A program made the position numbers and the translations under genes. From positions 1 to 5,908 of the forward strand of contig JABJOR010000166.1 of NCBI GenBank assembly GCA_018664265.1: a stretch of 5,908 nucleotides of DNA, read 5' to 3'. The stretch comes from Rhodospirillales bacterium (GTDB taxonomy: Bacteria; Pseudomonadota; Alphaproteobacteria; Rhodospirillales; Casp-alpha2). The notes beneath the pieces were generated by a model. That model searched no databases. It had not been told where the DNA came from and saw only the letters and a list, made by a program, of their open reading frames with translations. Below are positions 4,800 through 5,908 of the stretch, one piece after another (positions within the stretch are counted from its first letter, which is position 1; each line of letters starts with the position of its first letter).

Positions 4800-5762
4800 A
4801 TGAAGCGCAATACTCTTTTATCAATCGGACTAGCTGGCGCATTAGCGTTCAGTGGATTGATGTCTACATCAACTGATGCGGTTGCTGATGTAGAATCAAA
4901 TGATCCGATAAAACTGACAATCCATGATTGGACAGGTCAGTATGTTTCAACCCATTTGATGGGCGAAGTTCTTAAAAAAGCCGGATACAACATTGAATAT
5001 GTACAGGCTGACTATATTGCCCAGTTTGCTGGTCTTGAATCAGGTGATCTGCATATAGCCATGGAAATGTGGGAAACCACGGGCAAGCAGGCAATGGATG
5101 CCAGTCTTGCGACTGGTAAAACCCTTGATTTAGGTGAAACCGGAATGGATGCCAAGGAAGACTGGTGGTATCCTATGTACATGAAAGAAAAATGTCCTGG
5201 CCTTCCAGACTGGAAAGCGCTTAATGCCTGTGCCGAAGCATTCTCAACCGCAGAAACAGCCCCGAAAGGCCGTTATCTTGGTGGCCCGGTTACATGGGGC
5301 GGTTTTGATGATGAACGCGTAGAAGCTTTGGATATGGATTTTGAAGTCGTCCACGCCGGAACAGACGCTGCATTATTTGCAGAGCTGGAATCAGCCTATC
5401 AACGTAAGGCACCTGTTCTTCTTTGGGTCTATGCTCCGCATTGGGCCGTTGCCAAATTTGATGGCGAATGGGTCGACTTCCCGGAATATACCGATGAATG
5501 CTACAGTGACGCTAGTTGGGGCTCTAACAAAGATATGGCCTATGATTGTGGCAAGCCGTTTGGCTGGATCAAGAAAGTTGGCTGGAAAGATGGTGAGAAA
5601 AAATGGCCTGGTGCTTACAAGGCTGTTCGCAACTTCCATCTTGAAAACGATGCCATGAGCCAGATGATCGTTGAAATTGATCTTGAAGGTAAAGACCTTG
5701 ATGATGTTGTCACCAATTGGATGAACAACAACAAAAGTACTTGGGAAGCCTGGATTAAATAA
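4800..5762 (+). CDS. Quaternary-amine-type ABC transporter substrate-binding protein (OpuAC/ProX family)
   Basis: The 320-residue product is a periplasmic binding protein of the OpuAC family (PF04069), whose members bind glycine betaine, choline, proline betaine and related cations in aromatic cages. A signal peptide covers residues 1-29 with cleavage after AVA. Family blocks are LTIHDWTGQY (39-48), LHIAMEMWETTG (84-95), DWWYPMYM (121-128), CPGLPDWKALNAC (132-144), GRYLGGPVTWGG (157-168), APVLLWVYAPHW (204-215) and CYSDASWGSNKDMAYDCGKPFGWIKK (234-259). Candidate cage tryptophans are W44, W91, W122, W123, W209 and W215. Four mature cysteines (132/144 and 234/250) are placed as two close pairs, consistent with disulfides. 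ATG 4800 is chosen over GTG 4782 because AGGGAGA (4786-4792) stands seven bases before it and the signal peptide then starts MKRN. The ligand cannot be fixed from sequence. Confidence 0.92.
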   Translation: MKRNTLLSIGLAGALAFSGLMSTSTDAVADVESNDPIKLTIHDWTGQYVSTHLMGEVLKKAGYNIEYVQADYIAQFAGLESGDLHIAMEMWETTGKQAMDASLATGKTLDLGETGMDAKEDWWYPMYMKEKCPGLPDWKALNACAEAFSTAETAPKGRYLGGPVTWGGFDDERVEALDMDFEVVHAGTDAALFAELESAYQRKAPVLLWVYAPHWAVAKFDGEWVDFPEYTDECYSDASWGSNKDMAYDCGKPFGWIKKVGWKDGEKKWPGAYKAVRNFHLENDAMSQMIVEIDLEGKDLDDVVTNWMNNNKSTWEAWIK

Positions 5763-5779
5763 ACTAACTGTTGATAAGA

Positions 5780-5807
5780 CGGGGTGGTGGTTATAGCTGC
5801 CATCCCG
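5780..5807 (+). terminator. Strong hairpin after the binding-protein gene (attenuator or terminator)
   Basis: CGGGGTGG (5780-5787) pairs with CCATCCCG (5800-5807) over eight bases including one G-T pair, and inner TGG/CTG pairs can lengthen the stem. It begins 18 bases after the stop. The T-rich stretch GTTTCATTATTTTAT starts only about eight bases later, so it is not a classical intrinsic terminator. In binding-protein-first transporter operons such hairpins commonly protect the upstream mRNA or reduce read-through to the membrane components. Confidence 0.5.
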
Positions 5808-5870
5808 GTCACAGCGTTTCATTATTTTATGTATTAATCGACCTTAATTTGACTCATTTATTTGATCAGA

Positions 5871-5908
5871 ATGACGAGTGGTGTCACCATGTCTACCCCG
5901 CAAAGCAA
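5871..5908 (+). CDS. Start of a further coding frame, cut by the window edge
   Basis: An open frame begins at ATG 5871 (MTSGVTMSTPQS...) with an in-frame second ATG at 5889 that may be the true start. Neither has a strong ribosome-binding site; GAGTGGTG lies before the second. Position and direction after an OpuAC-type binding protein suggest a permease or ATPase of the same transporter, but only about a dozen codons are visible, too few for any family assignment. Confidence 0.35.
   Translation, partial: MTSGVTMSTPQS

Noticed and set aside
5391..5822. 143-codon minus-strand frame opposite the OpuAC-type gene
   Set aside because: It lies almost wholly antisense to a well-supported gene and its translation shows no family features.

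Overview
The window looks like ordinary chromosome from an alphaproteobacterium of moderate GC content. Three things suggest this: a bacterial homologue of the mitochondrial complex I accessory subunit NDUFS4, a typical alphaproteobacterial tRNA-Pro (UGG) and tRNA-Arg (UCU) with encoded CCA, and the character of the periplasmic binding proteins. The exact order or genus cannot be fixed from the sequence alone.

Positions 1-1455 (minus strand) hold a thiamin-controlled transport operon. A TPP riboswitch (about 1361-1452) sits directly before an ABC ATPase (ThiZ-like), whose stop codon overlaps the start of an inner-membrane permease (ThiX-like) that runs off the left edge. The ribosome-binding region of the ATPase lies inside or against the 3' side of the aptamer, so thiamin pyrophosphate probably blocks translation initiation. 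No substrate-binding protein (ThiY) is visible; it may lie left of position 1.

Positions 1552-2745 (plus strand) are housekeeping: an exported DUF192 protein, tRNA-Pro, the NDUFS4-like complex I subunit and tRNA-Arg, most with a recognisable promoter of their own. From 2886 to 3593 (minus) there is a lone secreted solute-binding protein of the SBP_bac_3 type with no transporter genes beside it. Between it and the next gene is a decayed tRNA 3' end (3749-3776).

Positions 3793-5908 form a divergent regulator/transporter locus. A DeoR-family repressor (minus) faces an OpuAC/ProX-type quaternary-amine binding protein (plus) across a 221-base intergenic region. That region carries an 11-bp perfect inverted repeat and two back-to-back small hairpins. 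A strong hairpin follows the binding protein, and a further coding frame starts at the right edge, probably the next transporter component.

I found no phage, insertion sequence, CRISPR array or clearly undescribed system. The most informative items are the riboswitch overlapping the ATPase start, the unusual pairing of a DeoR regulator with a betaine-type binding protein and its palindromic intergenic region, and the tRNA remnant.
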